Source: Bacillota bacterium (GTDB taxonomy: Bacteria > Bacillota > Bacilli > Paenibacillales > Paenibacillaceae). From it: DNA of 64,000 nucleotides. The stretch is taken from the NCBI GenBank assembly GCA_023460795.1, contig JAEWPC010000080.1, positions 75,104-139,103 of the forward strand, given 5' to 3'. Positions 42,868 to 50,935 of the stretch are shown piece after piece. Every line of letters begins with the position of its first letter. Positions within the stretch are counted from its first letter, which is position 1. The notes under the pieces were generated by a model. That model had not been told where the DNA came from. It saw only the letters and a list, made by a program, of their open reading frames with translations, and made no database searches. Both the position numbers and the translations under genes were made by a program.

Positions 42868-43485
42868 TTATCCTTGAAAAAGCTGCTGAAGCGCCAGCTT
42901 CATCAATGCATCCGGCGATTCGCTGCCGGTCACTTTGTCCTTGATGCCGTGCCATGCCCGGTCAAGCTCCGCGTCCCGATAGCCTAGTCCGCCAAGCGCC
43001 TCGCGAGCGGCTGCCCATGAAGCGCCGCCGCCCATAACGGCTGGCGAGCTGACCTCTTCGATCGCCGTTGCCGTCCATAAACCGTCCGTTCCGCCGAGCT
43101 TTTCCTTCAGATCGAGAATCATGCGCTGGGCCGTTTTCTTCCCGATGCCGGGAAGCTTCGTCAGGAACGCAATATTCTCTTGCTGGATCGCCGCCGCGAT
43201 CGTCTCCGGCTTGCCGCCCGCCATAATGCCGAGCGCAACCCTAGGCCCAATGCCGGACACTTCGAGCAGTCTGCGGAATAACCACTGTTCGTCGCGGGTC
43301 ATGAACCCGAACAACTGAATCGCGTCCTCGCGGACGTGGTGATGGATGAATAGCTGAACGGGTTCTTCCTTAGCCGCGAGCGCGTACGGATTCGGCGTGA
43401 ATACCCGATATCCGACGTCCCGCACGTCCATGACGACGTATTCCAGTTCCGTATGTACGATCGTGCCGCGCAAAAAATCGATCAT
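42868..43485 (-). CDS. ruvA: Holliday junction-binding protein RuvA
   Basis: Encodes 205 residues: an N-terminal OB fold (MIDFLRGTIVHTELEYVVMDV), tandem helix-hairpin-helix motifs (LEVSGIGPRVALGIM, LTKLPGIGKKTAQRMI) and a C-terminal RuvB-binding domain (AREALGGLGYRDAELDRA). It forms the tetramer that holds the four-way junction. The ATG overlaps the ruvC stop by 4 bp (ATGA), so translation is coupled. Confidence 0.98.
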   Translation of the reverse strand: MIDFLRGTIVHTELEYVVMDVRDVGYRVFTPNPYALAAKEEPVQLFIHHHVREDAIQLFGFMTRDEQWLFRRLLEVSGIGPRVALGIMAGGKPETIAAAIQQENIAFLTKLPGIGKKTAQRMILDLKEKLGGTDGLWTATAIEEVSSPAVMGGGASWAAAREALGGLGYRDAELDRAWHGIKDKVTGSESPDALMKLALQQLFQG

Positions 43486-43985
43486 CTCAGCGTCGCTCCA
43501 TTCATTCTATCGTTCATGACCGCAGAGTGCGCATGGCAGATCGCCACGGCAAGCGCATCGGCTACGTCGTCCGGCTTCGGCACGGTTTGCAGCTTCAGCA
43601 GCATGCGCACCATCTCCTGGACTTGCTTCTTCTCGGCCGCGCCGTAACCGACGACGGCTTGTTTAACCTGCATAGGCGTATATTCGGAGATCGGCAACCC
43701 CCGCTGCGCCGCCGCGAGCATGAACACTCCGCGCGCTTGTCCGACGCTGAACGCGTTGGTGACGTTTTTATTGAAGAACAGCTTTTCAACCGCAACCGTA
43801 TCCGGCTTATATTGATCCAGCAGGCTGCAAGACGCTTCGTAAATTTGCTTTAATCTGATCTCCGCGGGCGTACCCGCTTCGGTCTCTATGCATCCGTATT
43901 GAACGGGCGTTAGCCGATGCCCCGACTTATCGATGAAGCCGAAACCCATGATCGCGATTCCGGGGTCAATTCCAAGTACTCTCAT
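43482..43985 (-). CDS. ruvC: Holliday junction resolvase RuvC
   Basis: Encodes 167 residues. It begins MRVLGIDPGIAIMGFG, containing the first catalytic Asp. VAVEKLFFNKN carries the active Glu, and the C-terminal KPDDVADALAVAICHAH holds the last two acidic residues. It cuts Holliday junctions symmetrically. It is the first gene of the operon. Its promoter region contains an extended -10, and the 50-bp repeat array lies just upstream of that. Confidence 0.98.
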   Translation of the reverse strand: MRVLGIDPGIAIMGFGFIDKSGHRLTPVQYGCIETEAGTPAEIRLKQIYEASCSLLDQYKPDTVAVEKLFFNKNVTNAFSVGQARGVFMLAAAQRGLPISEYTPMQVKQAVVGYGAAEKKQVQEMVRMLLKLQTVPKPDDVADALAVAICHAHSAVMNDRMNGATLR

Positions 43986-44027
43986 TTATACGCTCCCCGC
44001 TCCCATAAGTCGCTCCTGAACTCTATG

Positions 44028-44056
44028 ATTATAGCAAATGTTCGCCTAGATGAGAA
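44028..44056 (-). promoter_or_regulatory. ruv operon promoter
   Basis: TTCTCA (44051-44056), a 17-bp spacer ending in TGC, and TATAAT (44028-44033), an extended -10 promoter about 40 bp before ruvC. Confidence 0.75.
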
Positions 44057-44125
44057 CAGAAGGAGAACAGGCGAGGAAATTAATGTTGCGGGCTATATGA
44101 ATTAGACACTTCTAATGATGAAAAA

Positions 44126-44527
44126 GTTTCCGGAAAACGGAATACGAGATTGCACCGGCGCGTGAGGACGTTGGATCGAAAGTTTACCGAGCTCTGGAGT
44201 TACAATGGCGCAGGAGAACGTTCGAGCGAAAGTTTACCGAGCTCTGGAGTTACAACGGCGCGAGAGACCGCTGGAGCGAAAGTTTACCGAGCTCTGAAGT
44301 TACAATGGCGCGGGAGACCGCTGGAGCGAAAGTTTACCGAGTCCTGGAGCTACAACGGCGTAGGAGAACGTTAGAGCGATAGTTTACCGAGTCCTGGAGC
44401 TACAACGGCGTAGGAGAACGTTAGAGCGATAGTTTACCGAGTACTGGGGTTACAACGGCCTGGGAGACCGCTGGAGCGAAAATTTACCGAGCTCTGGAGT
44501 TACACCGGCGCGGGAGGACGTTGGAGA
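44126..44527. repeat. 50-bp tandem repeat array (7 full units plus partial ends)
   Basis: GTTTACCGAG starts at 44182, 44232, 44282, 44332, 44382, 44432 and (as ATTTACCGAG) 44482, exactly 50 bp apart. Partial or degenerate units extend to about 44126 and 44527. The whole unit is conserved (GAGCTCTGGAGTTACA, GGCGCGGGAGA, CGCTGGAGCGAAA), and the units starting at 44332 and 44382 are identical. A period of 50 rules out a repeated peptide. It lies between the bofC terminator and the ruvC promoter and is unrelated to the 51-bp family. Confidence 0.92.
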
Positions 44528-44532
44528 GCACG

Positions 44533-44559
44533 AAAAAGGCACCAGAAAAAGCAGGTGCC
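44533..44559 (-). terminator. bofC terminator
   Basis: GGCACC-TGCTTTTTCT-GGTGCC followed by TTTTTC on the minus strand, 17 bp past the bofC stop. Confidence 0.8.
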
Positions 44560-44575
44560 ATCATCTCTTCTATGC

Positions 44576-45280
44576 CTATTCCGCCGGGCTGATTACCCCT
44601 TGCGACTTCATTTTGGCGTAATCGCTGAACGTGGAGATCACGCTATTATACTCATCCTTGTCCGATACGCGAATACCGTGCAGCAGCTCCTCGAGCTTCT
44701 GCTGGGTCAGGCTCGTCTGCAACGTTCTCACGTCCAATTGGAAGAACGTTCTTACGACCTTATCTTTCTTAGGCGGTCCGTTGAACAACGACAAATTTCC
44801 GTTCTGGTCCATGCCGATATACGCGGTCTTTCGGCATTGGGGCGATAAGTCGTCGACGGCTTCCTCCAGCGTGATTTTGCCGCCGGACGCGAGCGAAGCG
44901 TCCCATTCCCGGTGCGCGAGAATGAGTTCGTAGGCTTCCTCCGCGGTATGGGTGCCGAGCTTGCGCGTCTCTTCTCCGCATAAGTAGCTTCGATGAAGGA
45001 CAAGTTCGACGTCTCCCTTGCGCTGGCGGAGCGCAGCGATGGTCTTGTCCCGATTCGTCTCGCCGTATCCCGGTCCGTAACCGAGCTTGTCCGATGCCAA
45101 TACCGTAACGGCATCGTCCGGTAGCGCGCTTGACCAGTTTCGCACGATCGCGTAAGCCCCCATCGATCCGGCGAGCGAAGCAAGAGTGAATATGGCCGCG
45201 CCAATGCCAAGCGACCATACGTGGCGACGTTTTCTCTTTAACTTTTTCTTAAGCTCTTTAAGCACGCGAAAGCGCAGCAC
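44576..45280 (-). CDS. bofC: BofC, forespore regulator of the sigma-K checkpoint
   Basis: Encodes 234 residues. A very basic N-terminus (KELKKKLKRKRRH) is followed by one membrane/signal helix (about 23-46), an intermembrane-space domain with two cysteines (YLCGEETRKLGTHTAEEAYELI and LSPQCRKTAYIGMDQNGNLSLFNGPP) and the C-terminal BofC domain. In Bacillus it restrains SpoIVB signalling to SpoIVFB. The GTG start follows AGAAGGGG. It matches the Bacillus position between ruvA and safA. SpoIVFA/B are also in this window. Confidence 0.88.
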   Translation of the reverse strand: MLRFRVLKELKKKLKRKRRHVWSLGIGAAIFTLASLAGSMGAYAIVRNWSSALPDDAVTVLASDKLGYGPGYGETNRDKTIAALRQRKGDVELVLHRSYLCGEETRKLGTHTAEEAYELILAHREWDASLASGGKITLEEAVDDLSPQCRKTAYIGMDQNGNLSLFNGPPKKDKVVRTFFQLDVRTLQTSLTQQKLEELLHGIRVSDKDEYNSVISTFSDYAKMKSQGVISPAE

Positions 45281-45344
45281 CGGAATCCCCTTCTCTGCTT
45301 TTTTCTATAGTGTTGCCTGGGAATTCCGGTGCTATGCGCTTAGT

Positions 45345-46925
45345 TTACCAATTTATCCATGGCATGCTCTCTTTGCGTTTCGGTTTGCTTTTGCGCGCGA
45401 CGTTGGCCTTCCGCTTCGCTTTGGCTGCAGGACGGCTTTTGGCCGGTGCTTCTTCTTGCGTATCCTCGCCCAGATCGTTCGCGGAACGATCCTCGTAACC
45501 GCCCTCGTAAGAGCTAAGCTGCGCGAGGGGCTGCGCGGAAGGGAATGACGGGATTGGCGGAAATCCGCCGCCGTATCCGTAAGCTTCGGCGCCTGAATAG
45601 GAGTAACCATGTCCGGTATGGCCCAATTCCGCCGGCGACGTTACGCCTGCAACGTTAGGATAAGAGCCGTATTGTACGGGATAGCCGCCGTAGGGGTTGC
45701 CGCCAGATTGAACTCCGCCGACTTCCGGTCCTGTCGAATAGGAATAGCCTTCATAAGGCGACATTGCAGCCGGTTGAACTTGGCCGGGATACTCCATGCC
45801 GGGATACATATTCGTCGCGCTTGGCCAAGCCGATGACCCCCCGCAGGATTGACATCCGCCTTGCGGCTTCATGCCGGCCATCTCGGGCGACGCCATGCCG
45901 GGAGATACCATCCCCGGAGGCATCATACCCGAAGGCATCATGCCTGGAGCCATCATGCCCGGAGACATCATGCCTGGAGCCATTGTGCCCTGAGGCATCA
46001 TACCCGGGGGCATCATGCCGGGAGATTGCATAGCCGGAGATACGACGCCGGGAAACGTTCCTTGCTGCCCCACCTGAGGCCCATATCCGCCGAACCCACC
46101 AAGTCCGCCCGTTTGGCCCAGACCTCCGATTTGACCCCCGAATGGAGCGATGCCGGTATAAGGAGAGTAGCCGTAACCTTCATGAGCAGGCATCGTCGAT
46201 GCCGGCGACACGGATGACTGACCGTAGCCGTAGCTTTCATAAGCAGGCATCATTGATGCCGGCGACACGGAAGGTTGACCTTGCCCGTATCCGTATCCCT
46301 GCCCGAACGCCGGCGATACGGCTTCAGGCGGACAATCCGGAGCCATCGCTCCCGCTTGAATAGCAGGCGTCGGATATTGCAGGAACAAATCATGATGCTG
46401 CGGTACGCCGTAGACCGGCTTGATCTCTTGAACCGGCATGACCGGCTCCGGCGGCATCACCGGAGGAGCAGGCATCGGCACAGGCTCAGGCATCGGTACA
46501 GGCATCGGCGCCGGTACGACCTCCGTGCTTGGCTTGACGCCGGTTGGCGTTTTGCCGCCGATCGCCTGAGCATGCATGTCTTGCGCCGGTGCATGAGCGC
46601 TTCCCGCCTTCGGAATATTGACGACTTCTCCCGTCAACAACGCGTTCGGATTTTTGAGCTGCGGATTCGCTTTGATCATGTCGGCCAGATGGATTCCCCA
46701 TGCTTTAGACAGCTTCCACAAGCTGTCGCCTTGCTGGACAACGTGCTGATGCATCACTTCGAACGCCGATTTCGGTTGCGAATGTATTTTCACCTTCGTA
46801 CCGATGGCCAGCTCGTCGGGATTGCTGATTTCCGGGTTCGCCTTGATCAGTTCCTCTAATGGCACGTTATACTTTTTGGCGATCAAATACAGCGTATCCC
46901 CTTGCTTTACCATATGGATCTTCAC
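45345..46925 (-). CDS. safA: SafA-like LysM spore coat morphogenetic protein
   Basis: Encodes 526 residues. Two LysM domains lie at the N-terminus (HMVKQGDTLYLIAKKYNVPLEELIKANP, about 4-48; HVVQQGDSLWKLSKAWGIHLADMIKANP, about 60-105), where they would bind cortex peptidoglycan. The rest is low-complexity: Pro/Met-rich (MPEPVPMP), Tyr/Gly-rich repeats (YGYGQSSVSPAS) and about ten pentads of PGMMx (about 300-350), then a very basic Lys/Arg tail. The position between bofC and pheA, as in Bacillus, supports SafA. The symbol is assigned on architecture and synteny, since the C-terminal part is too diverged to match. Confidence 0.8.
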   Translation of the reverse strand: MKIHMVKQGDTLYLIAKKYNVPLEELIKANPEISNPDELAIGTKVKIHSQPKSAFEVMHQHVVQQGDSLWKLSKAWGIHLADMIKANPQLKNPNALLTGEVVNIPKAGSAHAPAQDMHAQAIGGKTPTGVKPSTEVVPAPMPVPMPEPVPMPAPPVMPPEPVMPVQEIKPVYGVPQHHDLFLQYPTPAIQAGAMAPDCPPEAVSPAFGQGYGYGQGQPSVSPASMMPAYESYGYGQSSVSPASTMPAHEGYGYSPYTGIAPFGGQIGGLGQTGGLGGFGGYGPQVGQQGTFPGVVSPAMQSPGMMPPGMMPQGTMAPGMMSPGMMAPGMMPSGMMPPGMVSPGMASPEMAGMKPQGGCQSCGGSSAWPSATNMYPGMEYPGQVQPAAMSPYEGYSYSTGPEVGGVQSGGNPYGGYPVQYGSYPNVAGVTSPAELGHTGHGYSYSGAEAYGYGGGFPPIPSFPSAQPLAQLSSYEGGYEDRSANDLGEDTQEEAPAKSRPAAKAKRKANVARKSKPKRKESMPWINW

Positions 46926-47033
46926 GCCGTTCCCTCCTGATCGATTGACTTCTCTACGTGCGGGCGAACGCCCTCGCGCAATCCCTACATCCTATGCAAG
47001 CGATAGGCATTTGACATCTATCCGAACATAAAA

Positions 47034-47063
47034 ATCCGACGCCCCATAGTCGGGACGCCGGAT
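47034..47063 (-). terminator. pheA operon terminator
   Basis: ATCCGGCGTCCC-GACTAT-GGGGCGTCGGAT followed by TTTTATG on the minus strand. Confidence 0.8.
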
Positions 47064-47078
47064 AATCAGGCACGCGAA

Positions 47079-47954
47079 TTATTTAGAGTACGGGATGCTA
47101 GGATAAGATCCGAGCAGGCGAACTTGGCAGCCGATCGCCTCGATTTCCGCGATAGCGGCCGGCAGCAGCACCGAATCCATAGACATTTCGATATCCATGT
47201 AAAAATAGTAGTTGCCAAGCTTCTTCTTCGTCGGACGCGACTCGATCTTGGATAAGTTAATGCGGCGCCAAGCGAATGCGGACAACACCTGGTGCAACGC
47301 GCCGGGGTAATCTTCCGGTAGCGTGATCAGAATGCTCGTCTTGCGGTGCTGAGCCGACGGCCTTTCGAAGGTCGTAGGGCCGACGAGCAGAAACCGCGTG
47401 AAATTGTTATCGTGGTCGGTAACGCCCTCTTCCAGCACGTCCAGTTCGTAATCCTGCGCCGCCAGCTTCGTTCCGATCGCCGCCCAGCCCGCGCCCGGAT
47501 TCTGCTTGACCAGGCGAACGGCTTCGCTCGTGCTGCTTAGCGTCTCCAATTCGGCATGCGGCAGATTGGCCCGCAGGAACTGCAAGCATTGGGCCATCGC
47601 GACGGGATGGCTCATCACTTTCGTGATCCGCGCCGAATCCCATTGACCTTCTTCTCCCGCAAGCTCGTTCCGTCTGCCGATTAAGTTCTGAATCGAAGGG
47701 AACACCCACTCCGCTTGAATCGGCAAGTCGACCTCATGAACAATCCAATCCATGTGCAGGCTTACCGAACCGTCTATCGTATTCTCGATCGGAATGGCGC
47801 TCCATTCCGTCTCTCCTCTAGCGGTCGATAAGAACACGTCCGATATCATCTTGCAATAGACGAATTCGACATCCTCGCCTGCGAACAGATGGCGGACCGC
47901 TTCGTCCGACACCGTCCCTTTCGGCAGCACCGCCACGGATTTGCGTTTCGTCAT
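47079..47954 (-). CDS. pheA: Prephenate dehydratase
   Basis: Encodes 291 residues. The catalytic domain has the ENTIDGSVSLHMD segment and the signature NNFTRFLLVG (Thr-Arg-Phe, about 185). A C-terminal ACT domain carries GALHQVLSAFAWRRINLSKIESRP, the phenylalanine effector site. It converts prephenate to phenylpyruvate and is feedback-inhibited by Phe. The ATG overlaps the thrB stop by 4 bp (ATGA). It is the last gene of thrR-hom-thrB-pheA, ahead of a strong terminator. Confidence 0.96.
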   Translation of the reverse strand: MTKRKSVAVLPKGTVSDEAVRHLFAGEDVEFVYCKMISDVFLSTARGETEWSAIPIENTIDGSVSLHMDWIVHEVDLPIQAEWVFPSIQNLIGRRNELAGEEGQWDSARITKVMSHPVAMAQCLQFLRANLPHAELETLSSTSEAVRLVKQNPGAGWAAIGTKLAAQDYELDVLEEGVTDHDNNFTRFLLVGPTTFERPSAQHRKTSILITLPEDYPGALHQVLSAFAWRRINLSKIESRPTKKKLGNYYFYMDIEMSMDSVLLPAAIAEIEAIGCQVRLLGSYPSIPYSK

Positions 47955-48958
47955 GCGCCGACCTCCGCTTCGGTTGCGGCGATGATCCGGTTAGGATCGT
48001 CGTCGAATCCCGGATGATTCCTGCTCAAGAGCTTCACTTGCGGTCCGTGAAGACATGGCTGGAGCCAATTGGTCGCTACGTCTATGCCTTCGTCATTCAT
48101 CGTCCTTGTAACGAAGCCGATGAGCTGATCCGAATCCGTCGCGTCCGCCTTCGCAAGCAAGAGCAGCGTCGGACCGGCGCCCGATAAGACCGCGGCCAGC
48201 GCGCCATGGTCGCCCGCGTCGCGAAGGATCGTCTCCATCCCGGGGATCAGGGCTGCGCGGTATGGCTGGTGAAGACGGTCCCGCATCGCGAACCGGAGCA
48301 AATCCAGCCGTCCGCTGGCCAGCGCGGCCGTAAGCAACGAGCTCAGGGTTACATTAAAGACGGCATCTTTGAGCGGCAAGCTCTCCGGAAGCACGTTGCG
48401 CGCTTTCTTCGTCGACAATTCGAACTGCGGAATCGCCGCCAGCACGGCTATACCGGACGGCGGATCGAATCTGACGTGCTCCGCTCTCGTCCCGTCCCAA
48501 GCGGCGACGATAACGCCTCCGAACAAGGATGCGCCGACGTTGTCGGGATGCTTCTCGAGCGCGGTCGCCATCTGGAACAGCTCGTCTTGGGAGAGCGGTT
48601 CGCCGATCAGAGCGTTCGCCGCGACAAGCGCGCCGACGATCGCCGAAGCGCTGCTCCCCAGTCCTCTCGTTAACGGAATGTCGGATCGAATGGCAATGTC
48701 GAGCTCGGGGATCGAGATTCCCGCTCTCTCGAATACGGCTTGCGCGACTTCGTAGACCAAATTGGTCTTATCCAGAGGAACGCCTTCCAGATTATCGCCG
48801 TATAGCGTAACCCGAGTCGCATCCGCCGGCGCTAGGCTGACCCATGCGAATAAAGATAATGCCATGCCGAGCGAGTCGAAGCCCGGTCCGAGGTTCGCCG
48901 TGCTTGCCGGAACCTTGACCACGACGCGGTCGGCAACGATTTGTGGTTGCTTACTCAT
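47951..48958 (-). CDS. thrB: Homoserine kinase
   Basis: Encodes 335 residues of the GHMP kinase family. The N-terminal PASTANLGPGFDSLGMAL and the ATP loop PLTRGLGSSASAIVGAL (about 95) are diagnostic. The C-terminal GHMP domain has VLSGAGPTLLLLA. It phosphorylates homoserine on the way to threonine. ATG 48958 has GAAGGA 6 bp upstream and starts just after the hom stop; the longer frame from 48982 would overlap hom. No thrC is visible in the window. Confidence 0.95.
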   Translation of the reverse strand: MSKQPQIVADRVVVKVPASTANLGPGFDSLGMALSLFAWVSLAPADATRVTLYGDNLEGVPLDKTNLVYEVAQAVFERAGISIPELDIAIRSDIPLTRGLGSSASAIVGALVAANALIGEPLSQDELFQMATALEKHPDNVGASLFGGVIVAAWDGTRAEHVRFDPPSGIAVLAAIPQFELSTKKARNVLPESLPLKDAVFNVTLSSLLTAALASGRLDLLRFAMRDRLHQPYRAALIPGMETILRDAGDHGALAAVLSGAGPTLLLLAKADATDSDQLIGFVTRTMNDEGIDVATNWLQPCLHGPQVKLLSRNHPGFDDDPNRIIAATEAEVGA

Positions 48959-48968
48959 GCGGATTCCT

Positions 48969-50255
48969 TCACCCTTCGACACGGTAGACGCTTTTGATCT
49001 GTTGTACGGCAGGCAGCGCTTCGAACGCTTTAAGCACTTTGTTCATCGCCGCTTGATTCGCGTCGTGCGTAATAATAATGAGCTCGGCGCCGGCCTTATC
49101 CGGCGCGGACGGCTGCATAACGGACTCGATGCTGACGTCGAGGCCCGAGAACACCTGCGCGATTTGCGCGAGTACGCCCGACCGGTCGTCGACATGGAGC
49201 AGCAGGAAGTATTTCGAACGAATTTGCTCGTCCGTCTTCAGCTTCATCACTTTATAGGTCAATTGCGCTTGGCGGCCGTTCACGCCCAGCTTCATGTTCT
49301 TGGAGACCGCGACCAAATCCGCGACGACCGACGTCGCCGTCGGCATCTCGCCTGCTCCCCGGCCATAGAACATCGTCTCGCCAACCGCTTCGCCATGCAC
49401 GTATACGGCGTTGAACACGCCGTTCACGGAGGCGATCGGGTGGCTCATCTTCACCATCGTCGGCTGGACGCTGACGCTGATCGAATCGTCCTCGCGCTCG
49501 GCGATGCCGAGCAGCTTCACTTCGTAGCCGAGACGCTTCGCGTACATGATATCTTCTTGGGACACGCTGCTGATGCCTTTGGCGCTGACGTCCTCCAGCG
49601 CCACGTTCGCGCGGAAGCCGAGCGTTGCCAAGATCGTCATCTTGCGCGCGGCGTCTAAGCCCTCGACGTCAGAAGTCGGGTCGGATTCCGCGTATCCGAG
49701 CGCTTGCGCTTCCTTCAGCACGTCGGCGTAGGCCGCGCCTTCCTGGCTCATCTTCGTCAGGATGTAGTTCGTCGTCCCGTTGACGATCCCCATGATCTTC
49801 GTGATCCGATCCGAAGAGAAGCCCTCGATCAGCGTGCGAATGATCGGAATACCCCCGGCGACGCTCGCTTCGTACAGCACGTCGCAGCCCTTCTCGCGCG
49901 CCTTCGCCAGAATCTCCGGCCCGTGAAGCGCCATAAGGTCTTTGTTAGCCGTAACGACGTGTTTGCCGCGCTCGAGCGCCTCCAAGATCACGTCGCGGGA
50001 ATGCGCGATGCCTCCCATCACTTCGACGATCACGTCGATGTCCGGATCGCGGACGATTTCCCAAGGATCCTCGGTCAGCTTATTCGGATCCACGGCGACG
50101 CTGCGGCTTTTCGCGCGGTCCTTCACTAATATTTTGGAGATCTCGATCGGAGAGCCGCTCTGGCCTTGCAAATCCTCTTGATGGCCTTCGACGATGCGAA
50201 CGACCCCCGTACCAACCGTGCCTAATCCAAGCAATCCTATTTTTACCGGTTTCAT
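48969..50255 (-). CDS. hom: Homoserine dehydrogenase
   Basis: Encodes 428 residues: an NAD-binding domain (IGLLGLGTVGTGV), a catalytic domain with VVTANKDLMALHG and the signature around GYAESDPTSDVEGLDAARKM, and a C-terminal ACT domain (LLLHVDDRSGVLAQIAQVF), the usual threonine control site. It reduces aspartate semialdehyde to homoserine. ATG 50255 with GGAGGGG 5-6 bp upstream is preferred to the GTG/ATG frame from 50288. It is in an operon with thrB and pheA. Confidence 0.96.
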   Translation of the reverse strand: MKPVKIGLLGLGTVGTGVVRIVEGHQEDLQGQSGSPIEISKILVKDRAKSRSVAVDPNKLTEDPWEIVRDPDIDVIVEVMGGIAHSRDVILEALERGKHVVTANKDLMALHGPEILAKAREKGCDVLYEASVAGGIPIIRTLIEGFSSDRITKIMGIVNGTTNYILTKMSQEGAAYADVLKEAQALGYAESDPTSDVEGLDAARKMTILATLGFRANVALEDVSAKGISSVSQEDIMYAKRLGYEVKLLGIAEREDDSISVSVQPTMVKMSHPIASVNGVFNAVYVHGEAVGETMFYGRGAGEMPTATSVVADLVAVSKNMKLGVNGRQAQLTYKVMKLKTDEQIRSKYFLLLHVDDRSGVLAQIAQVFSGLDVSIESVMQPSAPDKAGAELIIITHDANQAAMNKVLKAFEALPAVQQIKSVYRVEG

Positions 50256-50323
50256 TCTAGCCCCTCCGCTTCTATCTGTCTTCCTCATTCACTGTTCCAT
50301 TCAGGGCCGCGTCGCGACTCCGA

Positions 50324-50761
50324 TTACGAACGACCGACGACGTTCGCCCGCTTCAGTCCGTCGATCATCTTAAGCTGCTGCAGCAATCCCGCCAGTTCCC
50401 CGCCCATCGAGGAAGTGTCTAGCGATACGACGACGTTCGCCAACCCTTGCAACGGGATCGACTGAGAGATCGTAAGCACGTTGCCTTCGCTTGCGGCCAA
50501 CGTTCCAAGCACTTTGGACAGCACGCCTGACCGATGCTCCAAATCCATCGACAAGGTGACGATTCGTTCCCGGGACGCCTGCTCCAGCGCGTATACGCCG
50601 TCTTTGTATTTGTAGAACGCGCTGCGGCTGAGACCGATGCGTTCCGCCGCTTCGTGCACGGTAGCCGCCTCTCCGCGGCGCAGCAGCTCTTTGACCTGTT
50701 CAGTCTTCAGGATCCCTTCGGGCAACAGATCCTCCCTGACGGCGTAGTAACGCTCCGCCAT
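50324..50761 (-). CDS. ACT-domain regulator (UPF0735, ThrR/PheB-like)
   Basis: Encodes 145 residues. The N-terminal half has a helix-turn-helix-like segment (VHEAAERIGLSRSAFYKYKDGVYAL, about 35-60). The C-terminal half is an ACT domain (LEHRSGVLSKVLGTLAASEGNVLTI). The family lies next to pheA/hom in Bacillus and a member represses threonine genes there. It probably senses an amino acid and controls this operon. ATG 50761 with AGGAGG 8 bp upstream; the longer frame (50953) contains its promoter. Confidence 0.88.
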   Translation of the reverse strand: MAERYYAVREDLLPEGILKTEQVKELLRRGEAATVHEAAERIGLSRSAFYKYKDGVYALEQASRERIVTLSMDLEHRSGVLSKVLGTLAASEGNVLTISQSIPLQGLANVVVSLDTSSMGGELAGLLQQLKMIDGLKRANVVGRS

Positions 50762-50804
50762 ATTCCGTCCTCCTACAAAAGACGAATGTATGCTCATGGA
50801 GGAC

Positions 50805-50833
50805 ATTATATCGAATTTCGGACACCGGATCAA
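50805..50833 (-). promoter_or_regulatory. Promoter of the thrR-hom-thrB-pheA operon
   Basis: TTGATC (50828-50833) and TATAAT (50805-50810), 17 bp apart, 44 bp before the ATG. Confidence 0.8.
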
Positions 50834-50935
50834 TAGGTCGGCACCATACCGTTGCGTGCTTGGAAGAATTTGTTCAGAGCCGTATGCTACAATGCCTCTA
50901 ATTCCCGACCATTGAACTTGAGGTGTAACGTTATC

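Noticed and set aside
44150..44374. A 74-residue frame inside the 50-bp array
   Set aside because: The period is not a multiple of three, so the peptide does not repeat; no ribosome site.
44126..44527. Possible CRISPR array
   Set aside because: The whole 50-bp unit is conserved with no unique spacers, and no cas genes are nearby. The 51-bp arrays fail for the same reason.
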